The notes: generated from the letters alone by a model not told the origin. Positions 45,645 to 55,537 are shown, counted from the first letter of the stretch. The stretch: DNA of 64,000 bases from JBMNCQ01 sp049366715 (GCA_049366715.1 JBMNCQ010000009.1:1-64000); one strand, 5' to 3'. Made by a program: numbers and translations.

Positions 45645-46253
45645 GTGGATTATTATCGTGGTGCTTTTGGTGGAAATATAGCTTTTGCTTATTTGAAGAG
45701 ATATGCCCGGGGAACCATCGGGATTATTGCTGTTAATGTATTGGTCTATCTGATTACTTTAGTGCTGGGCATTCAGCAATGGAGTATCTGGATGGGCGGA
45801 ATGACGGAATTAGGATATATTTTGCTTACCGGTCAATACTGGCGGTTTCTGACGGCCATGTTTATCCATGCCGACCTTTTACACCTGGTGTTTAATATGA
45901 TTATTCTCATGCATGCCGGGGGATATCTGGAGCCCCAATTGGGATTCAAAAGGTTTATTGCTTTTTATGGAGCAGCGGGCCTGCTGGTTTCTCTTTTTAC
46001 CGGGTTATTGAGCAGTGGTCTTTCCGTAGGTGCCTCAGGGGCCTTATTTGCCTTGCTGGGTTATATTTTATATTTCGATCTGGAGGCCAGGAAGCGGGGA
46101 ATCGTTACCGGCAGTATGATTCTGCCCCTGGTGGGAGTCAATATTATCTTTACCTTAATTGTTCCCGGGATCAGTACGGTAGGACATTTATCAGGTTTAG
46201 CCATTGGTTATCTTTATGGTTTTTTCAAAACAAGAGTTTATAAAAAGAATTAA
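45645..46253 (+). CDS. Rhomboid family intramembrane serine protease
   Basis: A 202-residue protein with six predicted helices. HADLLHLVFNM near 78, the nucleophile in GASGALFALLG with Ser about 131, and the catalytic His in TVGHLSGLAIGY near 181 form the rhomboid dyad. It cleaves transmembrane segments within the membrane; the substrate is unknown. A GTG start 5 bases after GGGGG is used. It stands alone after the island. Confidence 0.93.
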   Translation: MDYYRGAFGGNIAFAYLKRYARGTIGIIAVNVLVYLITLVLGIQQWSIWMGGMTELGYILLTGQYWRFLTAMFIHADLLHLVFNMIILMHAGGYLEPQLGFKRFIAFYGAAGLLVSLFTGLLSSGLSVGASGALFALLGYILYFDLEARKRGIVTGSMILPLVGVNIIFTLIVPGISTVGHLSGLAIGYLYGFFKTRVYKKN

Positions 46254-46267
46254 GCGCATAAGATTTG

Positions 46268-46289
46268 GCACCTTTCACAAGAAGGGTGC
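46268..46289 (+). terminator. Short terminator-like hairpin
   Basis: GCACCTTT and AAGGGTGC form eight pairs (one G-T) with a 6-base loop, 15 bases after the rhomboid stop. The T-run is weak. Confidence 0.45.
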
Positions 46290-46408
46290 TAATGTTATTA
46301 TCTGCCTGAATTATTGTTCAGGAGTGATTTGCTGATAAGGAATATTCTTATTCTCTCTGGGCGGTAAAATAGTTGGATCTTCCTAGATGCGGGGCAAAGG
46401 GTGGTTTT

Positions 46409-47002
46409 ATGGCGGGCAAATACAATAATTTTCGGGAATTAAGCTTCGCTGAGCTGGAAGGGCGGGATTATCAGATCAGCTGGCGCCGGACAAATTCCCC
46501 CATTCTGCTCATGGCTGTTCATGGCGGAGGTATTGAGCATTATACTTCTGCCATAGCTGATTTAATTGCCGGTGAGGAGTTTAGTTTTTATACTTTTGCC
46601 GGGTTGAAGGAGTACGGGAATAGAGCTCTGCATATTACCAGCACAAAATTTGATGAGCCGCAGGGACTGGGGATGGCGGAAAATGCCGGGATTATTATTT
46701 CCATTCATGGTGAAAAAACATTAACGGAGGAATTTATAATCGTCGGAGGCTTAAATAAGGAGCTGTCCGCTGAAATCGAAGCCGTCTTAAAAGGGGCAGG
46801 ATTTACTCTGAGAAATGACCGTCCTGATCTCAGGGGAATATCGGCAGCGAATATTTGCAACAAGGGCAGAAGCGGGCAGGGGGTTCAGCTGGAAATAAGT
46901 GCCGGACTTAGAAAGCGCATACGCTTGGAGAAAGAATGCCGGGATACTTTGATAAGTGTTATCCGCCGTGTTTTATTAAACCGTCCGCTAAAGAAGGAAT
47001 AA
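46409..47002 (+). CDS. Poly-gamma-glutamate hydrolase family protein
   Basis: The ATG at 46409 (MAGKYNNFRELS) has AAAGGGTGG 5 bases upstream; the longer frame from 46373 lacks a site. The 197-residue protein has MAVHGGGIEHYTSAIA, LHITSTKFDEP, ISIHGEK and VQLEISAGLRKRI, the zinc-binding pattern (His, Glu, His) of the PghP/DUF867 family first described in phage enzymes that degrade capsule poly-gamma-glutamate. No capsule gene is nearby; the substrate may be a peptide or cell wall. Confidence 0.88.
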   Translation: MAGKYNNFRELSFAELEGRDYQISWRRTNSPILLMAVHGGGIEHYTSAIADLIAGEEFSFYTFAGLKEYGNRALHITSTKFDEPQGLGMAENAGIIISIHGEKTLTEEFIIVGGLNKELSAEIEAVLKGAGFTLRNDRPDLRGISAANICNKGRSGQGVQLEISAGLRKRIRLEKECRDTLISVIRRVLLNRPLKKE

Positions 47003-47066
47003 TCTAAGCATTGCCGGGACGGCAGATACTTTGTACGGGAGTAAGATTCAGGAAAGGAATTTGCAG

Positions 47067-47100
47067 CAACCGTGTACCATTTATGGCACACGGTTGTTTC
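47067..47100 (+). terminator. Rho-independent terminator
   Basis: CAACCGTGT and ACACGGTTG form a 9-pair stem, extended inside by CCA/TGG, then TTTC. It follows the poly-gamma-glutamate hydrolase gene. Confidence 0.75.
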
Positions 47101-47172
47101 ATTAACGGGACTAAAAATGTAAAATGATGTGCGGATTAAGGGATATGCCGGGCCAAAAGTGCTTAAAAAAGT

Positions 47173-47188
47173 TGGCATGATTATTGCA
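47173..47188 (+). promoter_or_regulatory. Sigma-54 promoter P1
   Basis: TGGCATGATTATTGCA has GG and GC exactly 10 bases apart, as in the -24/-12 consensus TGGCAC-N5-TTGC. The start of transcription would be near 47200. A terminator at 47322-47359 lies downstream, so P1 may make a short RNA. Confidence 0.75.
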
Positions 47189-47198
47189 AATAATTATT

Positions 47199-47359
47199 TG
47201 TACAACTTTAATTTATTTTATATTTAGCCGGCAGCATTCTAAACAGGGCAGATTTACCGGCATCAATTTGCTTAATCATAATTTTTAGAGTTGTCAAACA
47301 GCAAACAGAATAGGTAGGCAAAGGCGCTTTATCTTGTTAAGAGATAAAAGCGCCTTTTT
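47199..47359 (+). ncRNA. Candidate sigma-54-dependent small RNA
   Basis: The region runs from the predicted P1 start to a strong terminator and contains no convincing reading frame. Length would be about 160 bases. It may be a small RNA or an attenuated leader of the downstream operon. Supported only by promoter and terminator placement. Confidence 0.35.
47322..47359 (+). terminator. Strong terminator between the two sigma-54 promoters
   Basis: AGGCGCTTTATCT and AGATAAAAGCGCCT pair (one bulge) around a 6-base loop, followed by TTTTTC. Confidence 0.85.
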
Positions 47360-47518
47360 CTATCGGCAAAAAGGGGATGATCAATGAAAATATTGTGGCG
47401 GCCGGCGGAGGGGATACCTGCTGCCGGTTATTGAGGGAGTACGGATGTCGGAGAGGAATAGGTGATTGTGTATTTCGTGAGGACAGACTCAGTTGCCGGG
47501 AAATTTGTTTTAAAATGC

Positions 47519-47534
47519 AGGCATGATTATTGCA
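47519..47534 (+). promoter_or_regulatory. Sigma-54 promoter P2 of the TAXI-TRAP/hydantoinase operon
   Basis: AGGCATGATTATTGCA repeats 15 bases of P1 exactly, with GG and GC 10 bases apart. The predicted start is near 47545, about 95 bases before the TAXI gene. The operon ends with a gene for a sigma-54 activator, which supports the assignment. Confidence 0.75.
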
Positions 47535-47640
47535 CATATTTTTTTATACTATGTAATTTTGAGAAAACAATGCCGGCAAGTACCTGGATCAAAAGCGCTG
47601 ATAGCAGAGCTGCAATTAAATTATTTGAGGAGGAAATGAA

Positions 47641-48609
47641 ATGAAAAAAATCTTGTCGATGGCCCTTTGTATTGTTTTGGTTTTAACAGTTTTTGTCGGT
47701 TGCAGTAAGGAGGAGGGGGCAAAAGAAAAAATTGCAATTGCTGCTGCTTCGCCCGGCGGGGGATTTTATATGGGGGCGTCGGCCCTGGCTAATGTCATTA
47801 ACAGCAATATTGACGGGCTGGAGGCTACCGTAGAGTCAACCGGGGCTTCTAAGCATAACGTGCAACTTCTTGAGGCGGGAGAAGTGAAACTGGGGTTGTC
47901 TGCCACAGAAGTAGCCTGGGAAGCGTACAACGGTAAATATAATTTTGACGGGGACCCTCATAAAAAACTGCGGACTATGATTGCCGGGTGGCCCAGCGTA
48001 TATGCTTTTGTCACTTTGGAAGAAACAGGGATCAAGTCCCTTCAGGATTTTAACGGGAAAACATTCAGCGGCGGGCCGAAAGGCAGTTCTAATGAAATCT
48101 TTACTCAGCGGGTCTTTGAAAATTTGGGGATCGAACTTAATTATTTAAATTTACCTACTTCCGATGCAGCATCTGCTTTGGGTGACGGCCGGATCGACGG
48201 TTTTGCAATTTCGCTGCCTTCTTCTGCGGTCAAAGAACTGGAAACTACCCATAACGTGAGACTTATTGCTTTGAGCCCGGAAGAACGTTCTGCTTTCGCA
48301 CAGAATTATCCCCAGTACGTCTGGCTGTCTACTCCTGCCGGTGACTTAAAGTCTGCCCCTGACGGGTATGAGAATTTCGGTTTGTATAACTTGTTTCTGG
48401 CCTCAACCAACGCTTCTGAGGACTTAGTTTATTCCATAGTAAAGGCGGCCCATGAAAACTATGACATAATTAAAGATGTCTTCCCGGCTTTTGAACAGGG
48501 AATGCAGCTGGAAAATGTCAAATACTCTACAATACCTTATCATCCCGGGGCAGTAAAATATCTCCGGGAAAAAGGCCTTGAATTAAGCCCGGAACTCCTT
48601 CCTGAATAA
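47641..48609 (+). CDS. TAXI family TRAP transporter substrate-binding lipoprotein
   Basis: A 322-residue protein with a lipoprotein signal (MKKILSMALCIVLVLTVFVG then Cys 21) and a TAXI-type binding domain: IAIAAASPGGGFYMGASALANVIN, VESTGASKHNVQLLEAGEVKLG, and FSGGPKGSSNEIFTQRV. It binds a small organic ligand outside the cell for the fused permease that follows. GAGGAGG precedes the ATG. Nearby hydantoinase and opine enzymes hint at an N-substituted amino acid or cyclic amide as ligand. Confidence 0.94.
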   Translation: MKKILSMALCIVLVLTVFVGCSKEEGAKEKIAIAAASPGGGFYMGASALANVINSNIDGLEATVESTGASKHNVQLLEAGEVKLGLSATEVAWEAYNGKYNFDGDPHKKLRTMIAGWPSVYAFVTLEETGIKSLQDFNGKTFSGGPKGSSNEIFTQRVFENLGIELNYLNLPTSDAASALGDGRIDGFAISLPSSAVKELETTHNVRLIALSPEERSAFAQNYPQYVWLSTPAGDLKSAPDGYENFGLYNLFLASTNASEDLVYSIVKAAHENYDIIKDVFPAFEQGMQLENVKYSTIPYHPGAVKYLREKGLELSPELLPE

Positions 48610-48680
48610 CAAAAGGAATCAAATGCCGCAGCAAGAAACCCATAGGTATTTTTGTTTTTTCCAAACGAAGGGGGTTTTTT

Positions 48681-50555
48681 ATGAACCAAGGTAAGAGAAA
48701 TGCACGTGAAATGATCACTCTAGCAGTCGGCGTTATTATGACGGCATTTTATTTAATCACACTGGTAATCTATCCGTTGTCTCCGGATATCTTCAGACCC
48801 TTGCATATGCTTTTGGTATCGGTAATGGTACTTCTTTCCTGTCCGTTTACTAAGGGCAGACGGGATTTCGGTATCGTAGACGGTATTTGGCTGATCGCCG
48901 GTATTGTTACATTTACATATGCGCTGTTTCAAATTGAGGCGGTTTTGGAGCGGGGAGGTATTACGACAACTGTCTATGATATTATTTTCGGAATTATTGC
49001 TATCTTAGTGGTGCTGGAAACGACCAGGCGTACGGTAGGTTTAGCCCTTCCCATAATTGCCGTAGTTTTTCTGCTTTATGCTTTTTATGGTGAATATATA
49101 CCGGGTGTGTTAGGGCATACGGGATATAGTGTCAAAAGAATAATTACCTCTATTTATACGTATGACGGTATTTTTGGGATGGCTACCGCCGTAATGGCAA
49201 CTTTTGTGGCAATGTTCATTATTTTTGCCGAATTCCTGGATCTTACCGGAGCCGGCGATGCTTTTTTAGAGCTTTCTTTGTCCCTGGCCGGAGGGTTACG
49301 GGGCGGACCGGCCAAGATTGCGACCCTGGCCAGCGCATTTTTCGGCAGTATTTCCGGGAGTGCGGTAGCCAATGTTGCTTCCACAGGTTCCTTTACCATA
49401 CCTCTGATGAAGAAAATCGGGTATAAGCCTGCTTTTGCGGCGGCAGTTGAATCTGCCGCTTCCACCGGGGGACAGTTTATGCCGCCCATTATGGCGGCGG
49501 GAGCTTTTCTGATGACGGAGATTGTAGGCTGCTCATACCTGGAAGTAATCAAAGCGGCGTTAATACCGGCCTTAATCTATTTTGTCATGATCTGGGTTAC
49601 CATCGATTTCCGTTCGGCCCGCAGAGGGTTAAAAGGATTGAGTTCGGAGGAAATTCCCGGCCTGAAAGAAGTTCTTCGGAAAAATGCCCTGACAATACTG
49701 CCGCTTTTGTTTCTGATTGTGTTTTTGGTTGTGTTTCAGTATTCCCCGATTACATCGGCATTCTATTCATTGCTGTTGAGCCTGATTTTTGCTTTGGCCG
49801 GAAAGAACAAGCGGCCGGGTATCCCGGATCTTGTCAGAACCATGTCTAAAGCGGCCGCAGGGATTGCCAAAATTGCCGCTGCCTGCGCTTGTGCAGGAAT
49901 CATAATCGGTGTTATTTCTTTGACAGGTCTGGGCATTAAGATTGCTACTCTGATCATAAGTTTATCCGGGGGGAAGCTGTTATTTGCCTTGTTTTTCAGC
50001 ATGATCACCGCCATTTTGTTCGGGATGGGGCTGCCGACCACAGTATCATATTTACTCTGTGTCTCCGTACTGGCCCCGGTCTTAATTAAACTGGGGATAG
50101 ATGCGCTGGCCGCCAACCTGTTTATTTTTTACTTTGCCTGTCTGTCCGGAATCACTCCCCCGGTAGCCTTAGCGGCTTATACGGGGGCGGGAATTGCCGG
50201 GGGCAAGCCGCTGGAAACGGCATTTCAAGCCTGTCGTTTAGCAATGATTTCCTTTTTACTGCCGTACATGTTCATCTATAATGACATGCTGCTGATGAAT
50301 GGAGGGCTATTTATGGTAATGCAGGCCGTATTCTTTGCAGTGGTTTGCTGCTTTGCCCTGGCAAGTGTCTCCGAGGGCTGGCTGTATGGCAAGCTGGCTA
50401 ATGTCTATCGGCTGCTGATGGTTGTGCCCGTATTCTTTCTGATTTCCCACAAACCAGCACACAACCTGCTTGGTTTGGCAGTATTTGTAATAATACTTGG
50501 CATACAAGTAATAAAAGCGAATAAGGAAAAGTCCACACAAATTAAGGAGGCTTAA
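48681..50555 (+). CDS. TRAP transporter fused permease (DctQM type)
   Basis: A 624-residue membrane protein with 15 or more helices, joining the small and large TRAP permease subunits, as is usual for TAXI systems. Signature segments include GGLRGGPAKIATLASAFFGSISGSAVANVASTG, ESAASTGGQFMPPIMAAGAFLM and GMGLPTTVSYLL. It uses a Na+ or H+ gradient to import the ligand delivered by the TAXI protein. Gap of 71 bases to the binding protein; 2 bases to the hydantoinase gene. Confidence 0.95.
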   Translation: MNQGKRNAREMITLAVGVIMTAFYLITLVIYPLSPDIFRPLHMLLVSVMVLLSCPFTKGRRDFGIVDGIWLIAGIVTFTYALFQIEAVLERGGITTTVYDIIFGIIAILVVLETTRRTVGLALPIIAVVFLLYAFYGEYIPGVLGHTGYSVKRIITSIYTYDGIFGMATAVMATFVAMFIIFAEFLDLTGAGDAFLELSLSLAGGLRGGPAKIATLASAFFGSISGSAVANVASTGSFTIPLMKKIGYKPAFAAAVESAASTGGQFMPPIMAAGAFLMTEIVGCSYLEVIKAALIPALIYFVMIWVTIDFRSARRGLKGLSSEEIPGLKEVLRKNALTILPLLFLIVFLVVFQYSPITSAFYSLLLSLIFALAGKNKRPGIPDLVRTMSKAAAGIAKIAAACACAGIIIGVISLTGLGIKIATLIISLSGGKLLFALFFSMITAILFGMGLPTTVSYLLCVSVLAPVLIKLGIDALAANLFIFYFACLSGITPPVALAAYTGAGIAGGKPLETAFQACRLAMISFLLPYMFIYNDMLLMNGGLFMVMQAVFFAVVCCFALASVSEGWLYGKLANVYRLLMVVPVFFLISHKPAHNLLGLAVFVIILGIQVIKANKEKSTQIKEA

Positions 50556-50557
50556 CG

Positions 50558-52621
50558 ATGTCCTACAAAATTGGAATCGATGTCGGGGGAACCTTTACAG
50601 ATATCTGTTTATTCAATGAAATTACGAAGGAAATAAAAGTTTTCAAACTGCCGACAACACCCCGGGATCAATCAGAAGCAATTGTAAACGGCATAAGTTC
50701 TATTCTCTCAGATAACTGCGTTCTTCCGGAAGAAGTATGTTACCTGGCGCACGGGACTACTGTCGCCACCAATGCGGCGATAGAAAGAACCGGGAGCAGG
50801 ACCGGCCTGATTACGACAGGGGGTTTTAGGGATTTATTAGAGCTGGCCAGACAGACCCGGCCTTCACTTTATGATTTGCAAATGGATAAACCGGAACCGC
50901 TGGTGCCCAGAAATTTAAGAACAGAAGTGCAGGAGAGAATCTCTTATGACGGTACTGTACTTGAAACAATCAACGCTGAAGAAGTCAGGGAGGACGTTAA
51001 AAAATTAAAAAGTGCCGGAGTAGAAGCAATAGCGGTTTGTTTACTTCACTCATATATCAATCCTGAGCACGAAATATTGATCAAAAAACTGGTTATGGAA
51101 ATTTTTCCGGAAGCATATATTTCAATCTCCAGTGAGATATTGCCGGAATACCGGGAATACGAGAGACTTAGCACCACTACCCTGAATAGCTATCTGGGAC
51201 CTGTTGTCGGAAAATATGTTAAAAACTTCAGCAACAATGTTAAAAATATGGGGATTACCGTCTCCCCTTATATCAACCAGTCCAACGGGGGATTAATGTC
51301 TATCGGCAGTACCGTTGAGTCTCCTGTAAAGACAGCCCTTTCCGGACCCAGCGCCGGAGTGGCGGGAGCTGCTTATGTGGCCGGACTGGCCGGTTTTGAA
51401 AATATCATCAGTCTTGATATGGGCGGAACCAGTACAGATGTCTGCCTCATCCAAAACGCTTCTCCCAAAGTAACAACAACCAAGAAAGTCGCCGGGTATC
51501 CGGTCAGGGTTCCGATGATTGATGTCCATGCCGTTGGAGCAGGGGGCGGCAGTATAGCCTGGGTAGATTCCGGGGGCGCGTTAAAAGTCGGACCCCGCAG
51601 CGCCGGAGCCATGCCGGGTCCGGTAGCCTACGGCCGCGGGGGTACGGAGCCTACCGTAACAGATGCCAATGTGGTCCTGCACCGCTTAAATCCCCGGTAT
51701 ATTTTAGGCGGCCGCATGGCAATCAATGAAGAGGATGCCTATAAGGCCATTAAGAAAAAAATTGCCGATCCGCTGGGTCTTAGTGTTTTAGATGCAGCCA
51801 GGGGTATTATTGCCGTAGTAAATTCCAATATGACCAGAGCCATCAGGGTTGTTTCCGTGGAAAGGGGATATGATCCCCGGGACTTTCTTTTAATGCCCTT
51901 TGGCGGTGCGGGAGGGCTGCATGGAGTTGAGCTGGGTAAAGAGCTGGGGATCGGGAAAATTATCATCCCGGGAATCCCGGGAATCTTGTGTGCGCTGGGA
52001 TTATTGACATCAGATATCCGGGCAGATTTTGTAAAAACCCAGATTATCACTCCTGAGGAAAGCAATATTGCTCAGGTTACGGAGATATTCCAAAAGCTGC
52101 GCAGTGAGGCCGGTCAATGGCTGGATAAAGAGAAAGTTCCTCCGGAAAAAAGACAATACTACCGGCACATTGATATGAGGTATGTGGGTCAGAATTTTGA
52201 GCTGCCTATCTCAATCGCCGGCGAGGAGATTGATCATAAATTGCTGGCTCAGATCGTGGCGGACTTTCATGGTGAACATGAAAGAGAATACGGTTATTCC
52301 AACCGCCAGGCCCGGGTGCAGTTTGTCAACTATAGGATTACCGCTCTGGGGGATGTGGCGAAGATTGAATTGAAAGCTTATTCTCCGGGTAGTGGAAATC
52401 CCGGCGGGGCTGTGGTTGAAACCCGCGGGGTATATTTCGAAGAGACAAAAGGTTATGTGGAAAGTGTAATTTACGATAAAGACAAATTAAGCCCGGGTGT
52501 CAGATTGCAGGGTCCGGCCGTTATTGAACAGATGGATTCGACAACGGTAATACCTCCCGGCTATACAGCCAAAATCGATCAATATTTTAATATTCTCATT
52601 ACTGTAAATAAACAGGGTTAA
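50558..52621 (+). CDS. Hydantoinase/oxoprolinase family protein, subunit A
   Basis: A 687-residue HyuA-type protein: N-terminal ATP-binding GIDVGGTFTDICLF at 5-18, HGTTVATNAAIERTG, and the second nucleotide-binding part SLDMGGTSTDVCL near 285, then GAGGGSIAWVDSGG and FGGAGGLHG. Such proteins hydrolyse cyclic imides or amides (hydantoins, 5-oxoproline) or carboxylate substrates with ATP, together with subunit B encoded next. AAGGAGG lies before the ATG. The specific substrate cannot be told. Confidence 0.94.
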   Translation: MSYKIGIDVGGTFTDICLFNEITKEIKVFKLPTTPRDQSEAIVNGISSILSDNCVLPEEVCYLAHGTTVATNAAIERTGSRTGLITTGGFRDLLELARQTRPSLYDLQMDKPEPLVPRNLRTEVQERISYDGTVLETINAEEVREDVKKLKSAGVEAIAVCLLHSYINPEHEILIKKLVMEIFPEAYISISSEILPEYREYERLSTTTLNSYLGPVVGKYVKNFSNNVKNMGITVSPYINQSNGGLMSIGSTVESPVKTALSGPSAGVAGAAYVAGLAGFENIISLDMGGTSTDVCLIQNASPKVTTTKKVAGYPVRVPMIDVHAVGAGGGSIAWVDSGGALKVGPRSAGAMPGPVAYGRGGTEPTVTDANVVLHRLNPRYILGGRMAINEEDAYKAIKKKIADPLGLSVLDAARGIIAVVNSNMTRAIRVVSVERGYDPRDFLLMPFGGAGGLHGVELGKELGIGKIIIPGIPGILCALGLLTSDIRADFVKTQIITPEESNIAQVTEIFQKLRSEAGQWLDKEKVPPEKRQYYRHIDMRYVGQNFELPISIAGEEIDHKLLAQIVADFHGEHEREYGYSNRQARVQFVNYRITALGDVAKIELKAYSPGSGNPGGAVVETRGVYFEETKGYVESVIYDKDKLSPGVRLQGPAVIEQMDSTTVIPPGYTAKIDQYFNILITVNKQG

Positions 52622-52634
52622 AGGAGGACCGGAA

Positions 52635-54377
52635 ATGAGTAAGCAAGTTGTGATAGATCCGATAACAGCAGAAGTCTTGGGAAACGCTCTTTTATCGGCA
52701 GCAGAAGAGATGGGGGGTACGCTGGTCAGGAGTTCATATTCTACCAATATCAAGGAAAGAAACGACTGCTCCGCGGCAATTTTCAACGGGCGGGGAGATA
52801 CCATAGCTCAGGCTGAGCATATTCCTGTTCATCTCGGTTCAATGTTAGGCATTGTGAATGAAATTAAGAGAAAATATCCCCTTAAGACGATTAAACCGGG
52901 AGATATGTTTATTGCCAATGATCCTTATAGCGGAGGCGGCACCCATCTTCCTGATATTACCCTGGCGGCCCCCGTTTTCTACCAAGGTGAAATTATCGCC
53001 TTTGTAGCGAATATTGCTCATCATTCGGACATTGGCGGCAGAGTACCGGGCAGTATGTCCGGGGACAGTACCAGTATATTTCAGGAGGGCATCAGGCTCC
53101 CGGTCGTAAAGGTAATGGACGCAGGCGTGATCTGTCAGGAGATTCTGGACATCATTCTTTTAAACTGCCGCACGCCCGTTGAAAGAACGGGGGATTTGCT
53201 GGCCCAGATGGCGGCCAATAAAATCGGTCTGCAGCGGGTAAATGAAGTTTTTCATAAATATGGTAAAGATGTTGTGCTGGCCGGCATGGAAGAACTTATG
53301 AATTATGCCGAAAGAAAAATGCTGGCCGGGATCAGCAGCATTCCTGAAGGGACATATGAGTTTGCAGATTATCTGGATGACGACGGAATTGAGATCGGTC
53401 GAACCTTAAAGATAAATGTCCGGGTTATTGTGGAGAAAAGCCGGATAATTTTGGACTTCACGGGAAGCACAAGCCAGGTTAAAGGTGCCATTAATGTGGT
53501 GAAAACTGCCTTACAGGCCACGGTTTATTATGCGCTGAAAGCCATCATTGATCCGACTTTACCGGCTAATGCCGGCTATTACCGGCCGGTCAAGATCATT
53601 GCCCCTCAGGGTACCATTGTTAATCCCCGGCCTCCCGCCTCGGTAGGGGCCAGAACAGATTGCTGCCAGCGGATCGTGGATGTGGTGTTTGGAGCGATGG
53701 CCCAGGCCGTCCCCCAAAAGGTTATTGCCGGGTGTAACAGCGCCATGAGCACTGTGATTTTCGCAGGAACCGACCCCAGAAATGATAATTTTTATGTTTA
53801 CCCGGAATCGCTGGGCGGGGGCCTGGGGGCCCGTTTTAACAAAGACGGTATGGATGGTGTTCATGTCCATATTACAAATACGTCAAATCTGCCTGTGGAA
53901 TGCCTGGAAAGCGAGTATCCTTTATTAGTGGAGCGATATGAACTTAGAAATGATTCGGGCGGTGCCGGCCGGTACCGCGGCGGTTTGGGATTCAGGAGAG
54001 ATTACAGGATTCTTCATGAAACAACTTTCAGTTCCCACGCCGACAGGCAAAAAATTCCGCCGTGGGGTTTATTCGGCGGAAAAGCAGGTACGACGGGCAG
54101 ATTTGTGATTAATCCCGGAACTCCAAAAGAGGTTGTCCTGAAGACCGGAAAGGTTTCGGAGGTCATTCTCAAGGCGGGGGATGTATTAAGCGCTCAGACA
54201 CCGGGCTCCGGCGGTTATGGTGACCCCCTCAGGAGAAGTACCGGTTTAGTGCTGCAGGATATTCGGGAAGAAAAGGTTTCGGCAGAAATGGCCCGCCAGT
54301 TGTACAAGGTAGCTGTTAACCCGGCACAGCAGGAAATTGATCCTGCGGAGACTCAAAGATTAAGAGACCAAAAATAA
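52635..54377 (+). CDS. Hydantoinase B/oxoprolinase family protein, subunit B
   Basis: A 580-residue HyuB-type protein: DPITAEVLGNALLSAAEEMG, SYSTNIKERNDCSAAIF, ANDPYSGGGTHLPDITL, HHSDIGG, and near the end RGGLGFRRDYRI and DVLSAQTPGSGGYGDP, all family hallmarks. It completes the heteromeric hydrolase with the previous gene, 13 bases apart behind AAGGAGG. Length is normal. Confidence 0.94.
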   Translation: MSKQVVIDPITAEVLGNALLSAAEEMGGTLVRSSYSTNIKERNDCSAAIFNGRGDTIAQAEHIPVHLGSMLGIVNEIKRKYPLKTIKPGDMFIANDPYSGGGTHLPDITLAAPVFYQGEIIAFVANIAHHSDIGGRVPGSMSGDSTSIFQEGIRLPVVKVMDAGVICQEILDIILLNCRTPVERTGDLLAQMAANKIGLQRVNEVFHKYGKDVVLAGMEELMNYAERKMLAGISSIPEGTYEFADYLDDDGIEIGRTLKINVRVIVEKSRIILDFTGSTSQVKGAINVVKTALQATVYYALKAIIDPTLPANAGYYRPVKIIAPQGTIVNPRPPASVGARTDCCQRIVDVVFGAMAQAVPQKVIAGCNSAMSTVIFAGTDPRNDNFYVYPESLGGGLGARFNKDGMDGVHVHITNTSNLPVECLESEYPLLVERYELRNDSGGAGRYRGGLGFRRDYRILHETTFSSHADRQKIPPWGLFGGKAGTTGRFVINPGTPKEVVLKTGKVSEVILKAGDVLSAQTPGSGGYGDPLRRSTGLVLQDIREEKVSAEMARQLYKVAVNPAQQEIDPAETQRLRDQK

Positions 54378-54401
54378 AATATGATGGAGAGGATGAGTAA
54401 G

Positions 54402-55496
54402 ATGGACAACACAAAGGTTGCCGTTATAGGGGCAGGGCATGGAGGAACGGCTATGGCTGCTCACTTATCCTTGCTGGGAGCGGATGTTAATCTTTGTGAC
54501 TTATTCCCGGAATATATTAAGTCTATTCAAGAAACAGGCGGTATCTACCTGGAAGGTACTTGCGGCAGTTCTTTTGTCAGGTTGAATCAGGTTACGGAAA
54601 ATATCCGGGAGGCAATTTCCGGAGTTGCTTTGATTATGGTCGTTACACCGGCTTTTACCCACCGGCTGATTGCCGAAGCCTGCCATAGCTGCCTGGCGGA
54701 CGGGCAGGTTATCGTTCTTAACCCGGGACGGACAGGCGGGGCTCTGGAGTTTCTCAAATATTTATCCGAAAGAAATGTGCAAAAAGATATCACCATTGCG
54801 GAAACGCAAACACTAATTTATGCCTGCCGGAAAACCGGGCCTGCTCAGGCGGCAATATATGGGTTGAAAAAACGGGTTGATGTCGCCTGCATTCCGGCAG
54901 TTAATCTTGAACGGGTCTTAAAAATGCTGAATCAGTTCTTTCCGCAATTTGCGGGGGCTGAACATGTGATCTATACAAGTTTAAGCAATATCGGTGCGGT
55001 ATTTCATCCGGCCCCGGTCCTGTTGAATGTTGGAAGAATCGAGACACCCCGGCAGACATTCAAGTATTACACGGAGGGAATAAGCCGGACGGTGGCCGAA
55101 GTTCTGGAAAAAATCGACCAGGAAAGGGTTGAGGTCGCGGCAGGATTGGGAGTAAGCATTAAAAGGGCTGCTGAGTGGCTAAGGGAAACATATTGTGTCG
55201 AAGGGAAGAACTTGTATCAATTGATTCAGAACAACCCGGCCTACCGGGAAATCATCGGTCCGGACAAAGTTGATGTCAGATACATAACGGAAGATGTTCC
55301 GATGGGTTTGGTGCCGATATCTGAATTGGCCCGGAAAGCCGGGGTGAAGACGCCGGTAATCGATTCCATCATTGAGATGGCGAATATCGTTTATGGACAG
55401 AATTTCAGAGAAAACGGCAGGACCCTGGCCAGATTAGGTTTAGATAAGGTAGCCCTGGAAAAAATAATTGCTTATTGTAAATCCGGAATCGCGTGA
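54402..55496 (+). CDS. NAD/NADP octopine/nopaline (opine) dehydrogenase family protein
   Basis: Several in-frame ATGs occur at 54381, 54384, 54393 and 54402; 54402 (MDNTKVAVIGAGHGG) has the best spaced GAGAGG. The protein (364 residues) has an N-terminal Rossmann fold VAVIGAGHGGTAMAAHLSLLGADV and the C-terminal opine dehydrogenase domain with the conserved His in NIGAVFHPAPVLLNVGR. Opine dehydrogenases make or oxidise N-(carboxyalkyl) amino acids. Within the hydantoinase operon an oxidative, catabolic role on such a compound is likely. Confidence 0.9.
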   Translation: MDNTKVAVIGAGHGGTAMAAHLSLLGADVNLCDLFPEYIKSIQETGGIYLEGTCGSSFVRLNQVTENIREAISGVALIMVVTPAFTHRLIAEACHSCLADGQVIVLNPGRTGGALEFLKYLSERNVQKDITIAETQTLIYACRKTGPAQAAIYGLKKRVDVACIPAVNLERVLKMLNQFFPQFAGAEHVIYTSLSNIGAVFHPAPVLLNVGRIETPRQTFKYYTEGISRTVAEVLEKIDQERVEVAAGLGVSIKRAAEWLRETYCVEGKNLYQLIQNNPAYREIIGPDKVDVRYITEDVPMGLVPISELARKAGVKTPVIDSIIEMANIVYGQNFRENGRTLARLGLDKVALEKIIAYCKSGIA

Positions 55497-55537
55497 GCAT
55501 TAAACCATGATTTGATTTTAACTAGGAGGTTTTAGAG

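Noticed and set aside
47462..47644. 60-codon frame ahead of the TAXI gene
   Set aside because: It spans the P2 sigma-54 promoter, has no ribosome site and overlaps the TAXI start.
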